From: Eutypella sp. D-1
Taxonomy: Eukaryota; Ascomycota; Sordariomycetes; Xylariales; Diatrypaceae
Assembly: GCA_023313575.1 (NCBI GenBank)
Contig: JAJTTP010000014.1
Location: 620,001-684,000 of the forward strand
DNA length: 64,000 nucleotides
Direction: 5' to 3'
Shown: in pieces, positions 61,108-64,000 of the stretch
Layout of the letters: each line of letters opens with the position of its first letter
Numbering within the stretch: position 1 is the stretch's first letter
The notes under the pieces: generated by a model
Told to the model about the DNA's origin: nothing
The model's database searches: none
The model's input: the letters and a program-made list of their open reading frames with translations, nothing else
Made by a program: the position numbers and the translations under genes

Positions 61108-63133
61108 CCGCGGGCGAGCAGTACTGCAAAGAGGAGGAGAGTTTCGAAAAAAGACCAGCTGCCCACCACAACCCCCCCCCCCCCATCTCACTTAGGTAGA
61201 CGCGTAAACAGACATGTAGGATCCTCCCGCACGGGCACGAGGGGGTCCGAAGTCTTTTGCCACCCTTATGGTCTTCTTTTTTCCCCTTTAGGAAAAAACG
61301 AGGGCCATGCACGCCACACTCTGTCCGTTTACTCGGCTACCTTCCGCATACCCGCCCTCCGTCTTTTCTCTCCTCCGAGATGGGACCGTTCCCGTCAACC
61401 GTGAAGAGGGACACAGCGTGTTAGGATAGCCAGTGTGGTGAAAAGAAAAGGAGTGGGATGGACCGGGCCAGGCTAAGGGGGCTGAGCGAGGCGTATATGT
61501 AGATTTAATGAGGCGTGAATTGTATTTGGAAGGTAGGTAAGTAGGGTAGGAAAGGATTCAGGGGGGGCCGGGTAAGGGAAGATGGAGTTACGGCGGGAGA
61601 AACAAACCCGCGTCCCTTACCTGTTGTTCAAGGCCCTTTCCCTATTCCTACGCCAGGACGCTTTAGTCCTCCTTCCCCCCTTCCCCCTTTTTCTTCCTAG
61701 TTTTACACGGACACTCGACCATTTTATCAAGTTTGAGATGCGAGCCCCCTGCGCCGGCTAAACAGCCCCCCTTCCTACGGGCTAATTATAATTACCACCG
61801 TCCTATCATCCATTTACCACGAACCATCACGAAGTGTAGCCGATCGATTTGTTCATATACTTTCTTCATGTCTTCATTTTCACTCTATAAAAAGGGAGGC
61901 CTAATAGGAAATCAAAAACCCACACAGCCCAGCTCAGCTCAACCCATGTCCGAGTCCCAACCCTAGTGCCAGCGCAATGATGATGATGCCGAGAGAAGTA
62001 ACATACGAACGAAAACATATTAAGCCCAACGCCGACCCAAATTTAGACCAAGAGGGAACAGGTGGATAGATGATGGATGGATGGAGATTTCGCCCGGATG
62101 ATGACGGTGTTAGAAATGAAGTCAAAAGATAAAACTAATAATAATGAGCCTGCTGCGCTGGTGTTACAGATGCCGAAGGGAAAAGGAGAGAAAAAGAAGA
62201 AGAAAAGGGCGCCGAAACCACGCTTTTTCCCATGAGCTGCACAACTTGCGTTATCATTGCTTGCTCGCTTGCTATGCTGTATTTTCGTATATTCTTCCCA
62301 TCCCGGAAAAAACCGAAGTCGAAGGCGGAGCAGAAGAAGAAGATGATGATGAAGGAGCCATGAGAAAGCCCTCCCAAAATGGACGATAGCGAACTAAGTC
62401 TTCTCCGCGAGGTACGACGAACGATGCCAGAGGGGGTGAAAAAAAAAATAAAAAGGTATTCCTTCTTAAACAGAATGGGAAAAGAAAAGTGGAAGTTAAG
62501 TAATGAGGTAGAAGGGAATCCAAAACAGCACATGATTACCGGCCTTGGGAGGAGCCCGATAATTATCTTGTCTTTTTTTTTCTTTTTCTTCTTTTCTTTT
62601 TTGTCCCTGGCGTTTCTGCTGGCTATTGTGATCTGTGATTTCGAAATCGCCACACTGTTTAATGGCGCCGTGGGGATGATAGATTCGATAGATAATCCTT
62701 TCCTCGTGTTGAGTCCTGTTCTGTCCTGTCTCGCTATACCCATATATCCCGCACGCTTGAGCAGCCCATCCCATTCATCCGTATAATCAAATCGAGTATT
62801 CATTCATTCATTTGCATCCCTCTCGCCCCTTCCCCAAATGTCCGCCAGGTCCGCCAAATCCATGCCGTTCATCCATTTCCTGTCATTAGACCTCAAAGTT
62901 CCTAGTCGTAGATGTTTGTCGCCGTCGCCGCCATGCAAGTTGAAACGGGGAAAGAACGACGAAGCGAAGAATAGAAGAGAGGAAAGAAGAAAAAAGATTC
63001 GCTCGATATTCGCCGCCATTTCTATGCCCATACTAGTTGCCATCCATCACCCATGATTCATTAGTGTCGCTCGTCGCCCGATCTCATTCCACTTCACAGC
63101 AGGACAGCCGCCGATCGGGCCCGCCCCGGCTCC

Positions 63134-64000
63134 TCAAGCCATAGACGTCACGTCATGCGTAAGGTTCGGGCCGAGACCGAGATCCTCGTCCGAGCACGCG
63201 GGCTGCCGAAAATCGGCCTGCTTATCGAGGGCCGAACCGACGCCCGCGAGGTCTCGGTTCTGCTCCTCTCCTGCTGCGCCTCCTCCTCCCCCTCCTCCGC
63301 TTCCACTCCCCCCGCAGTTCGGGCTACGTCGGGATCGTGGCTCATTATCCGCGTGGTCCGCTTCTGTGGTTCGCGTCGGGATATCTGCGGCTGTTGCTGC
63401 TGCCGCTCCTGTTCTCCTGTCGTGTGTGTAATTATTAGCGCCATTGCTTGACCCCATCTCCTCATCCTCGTCCTCTTCGCGTCGAGCTGGTGCAACCATT
63501 TTGCCCTTGCCCTTATCCCGTGATGTACTCGCGCCCGTGGTTTCTCCCTGATTCGAGAACGGCATGCTGCCTTCCACCAACCGCGCGGGCGTGAGGCTCC
63601 GTGTACCCCCGGTTCCCCTCGCTGCATTTGTGGACAGTCTAGCACGACCTAGCGGAAGGCTTGGATCTTCCTCCGCTGGGCCACTGCCTTCTCTAGCCTT
63701 CCCAGTAGTGCTCCCAGGTGCTTGGGTCTCGACGGTCCCGATCGCGGCCTCCACCGCCTGGCTTTCACCGCCAGTCGCCGGAGCGAGCTCACCAGCTTGC
63801 TCGTCTTGAAGGCCTGCCTCGATATTCTCGAGATCCTGCACCATCCTATCTGCAGCCTCCATCGGGGTCTCGCTCGGTCCATCTAGAAACGGTTTAGTGA
63901 TACCCGTATAGGTGTCGACAGTGGTAGGCCACATTACGCTATTGTTGATGCCGGGCTGGTAGAACAAATCCTGGTCGTGGCGGCTCGACGAACGGCTGGG
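63134..64000 (-). CDS. 3' end of an unrecognised protein gene, cut by the window
   Basis: Not recognised. An open frame of 288 codons enters from beyond the right edge and stops at 63134; the start codon is outside the window. The visible N-terminal part is the most protein-like, with QDLFYQPGINNSVMWPTTVD, TGITKPFLDGP and ETPMEAADRMVQDLENIEAG, suggesting a folded segment ending in a helix. The remaining 200 residues are disordered: Gly/Thr/Ala-rich, a basic-acidic patch DKGKGKMVAPARREEDEDEE, and an uninterrupted Gly run near the C-terminus. There are no membrane helices or enzyme motifs in the visible part. The long GC-rich frame without stops supports coding. The true C-terminus could differ if an intron lies in the disordered tail. 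Confidence 0.55.
   Translation of the reverse strand, partial: PSRSSSRHDQDLFYQPGINNSVMWPTTVDTYTGITKPFLDGPSETPMEAADRMVQDLENIEAGLQDEQAGELAPATGGESQAVEAAIGTVETQAPGSTTGKAREGSGPAEEDPSLPLGRARLSTNAARGTGGTRSLTPARLVEGSMPFSNQGETTGASTSRDKGKGKMVAPARREEDEDEEMGSSNGANNYTHDRRTGAAAATAADIPTRTTEADHADNEPRSRRSPNCGGSGSGGGGGGGAAGEEQNRDLAGVGSALDKQADFRQPACSDEDLGLGPNLTHDVTSMA

Larger units (their letters stand above)
57231..63133. other. 5.9 kb gene-poor spacer
   Basis: Left end is the OLE1 promoter and leader. I recognise no gene. Seen: a 21-bp palindrome at 59185-59205, an imperfect hairpin at 61062-61107, and C homopolymers near 60437-60448 and 61172-61183. Open frames at 60656-61099, 59144-59425 and 62135-62803 lack motifs; the last is Lys- and Phe-homopolymer-rich and looks like untranslated sequence. 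Confidence 0.5.

Noticed and set aside
61040..61110. Possible tRNA because of GGTTCGAGC motifs on both strands
   Set aside because: No A box at proper distance, T-stems do not pair, and acceptor ends do not match; better described as an inverted repeat.
62135..62803. 222-codon open frame on the minus strand
   Set aside because: Built from poly-Lys, poly-Phe and Ser-rich stretches matching A/T homopolymers; no domain, and composition typical of untranslated sequence.
1..64000. CRISPR arrays, bacterial operons, intact transposase or reverse transcriptase
   Set aside because: No regularly spaced repeats, no operon layout and no recognisable integrase, transposase or RT motifs on either strand.

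Overview
The window is nuclear DNA from a filamentous ascomycete (Pezizomycotina, most likely a Sordariomycete). Support: short GT-AG introns of about 47-180 nt with CTAAC/CTGAC-like branch sites, GC-rich third codon positions in the genes, a Zn2Cys6 regulator of a Pezizomycotina type, a LaeA-like methyltransferase, and long gene-poor spacers rich in TAGG/CCTA motifs and G or C homopolymers. No species assignment is possible from sequence alone.

Layout, left to right: a TMS1/Serinc membrane protein (+, 351-1994); a 3.6 kb spacer; DDI1 (+, 5556-7119) convergent with the rRNA methyltransferase RRP8 (-, 7995-9809); a 6.1 kb gene-poor tract; an OefC-like Zn2Cys6 regulator (+, 15939-19285) convergent with the proteasome alpha5 subunit PUP2 (-, 20565-21600), which is divergent from the gamma-tubulin complex protein GCP2 (+, 22706-25736); the mitochondrial YqeY-domain protein AIM41 (-, 27957-28589); a 9.5 kb gene-poor tract holding one intron-dense LaeA-like methyltransferase (-, 31097-32830); the type II PI 4-kinase LSB6 (-, 38092-41137); a small unrecognised basic protein (+, 44761-45360); an HLTF/Rad5-like SNF2-RING ATPase (+, 49393-52968); a perfect 85-bp inverted repeat (53222-53441); the acyl-CoA delta-9 desaturase OLE1 (-, 55756-57230); a 5.9 kb spacer; and the 3' end of an unrecognised gene (-, 63134 to the window edge).

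Most genes are single-copy housekeeping functions: ubiquitin/proteasome turnover (DDI1, PUP2), ribosome maturation (RRP8), microtubule nucleation (GCP2), membrane lipids (LSB6, OLE1, TMS1) and genome maintenance (HLTF-like). They do not form a pathway cluster. The less ordinary items are the ten-exon methyltransferase, which continuous reading frames hide completely because its coding exons include 8-nt and 14-nt pieces; the perfect 85-bp foldback, which would give a long double-stranded RNA if transcribed; a 21-bp palindrome with a CGG-N5-CCG core; and a degenerate tRNA-like patch. I saw no prokaryote-type system, no CRISPR array, no intact transposase or reverse transcriptase and no convincing tRNA or rRNA gene.

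Splice structures were built by hand from GT-AG sites, reading-frame phase and family knowledge. Every spliced model listed has a total coding length divisible by three.
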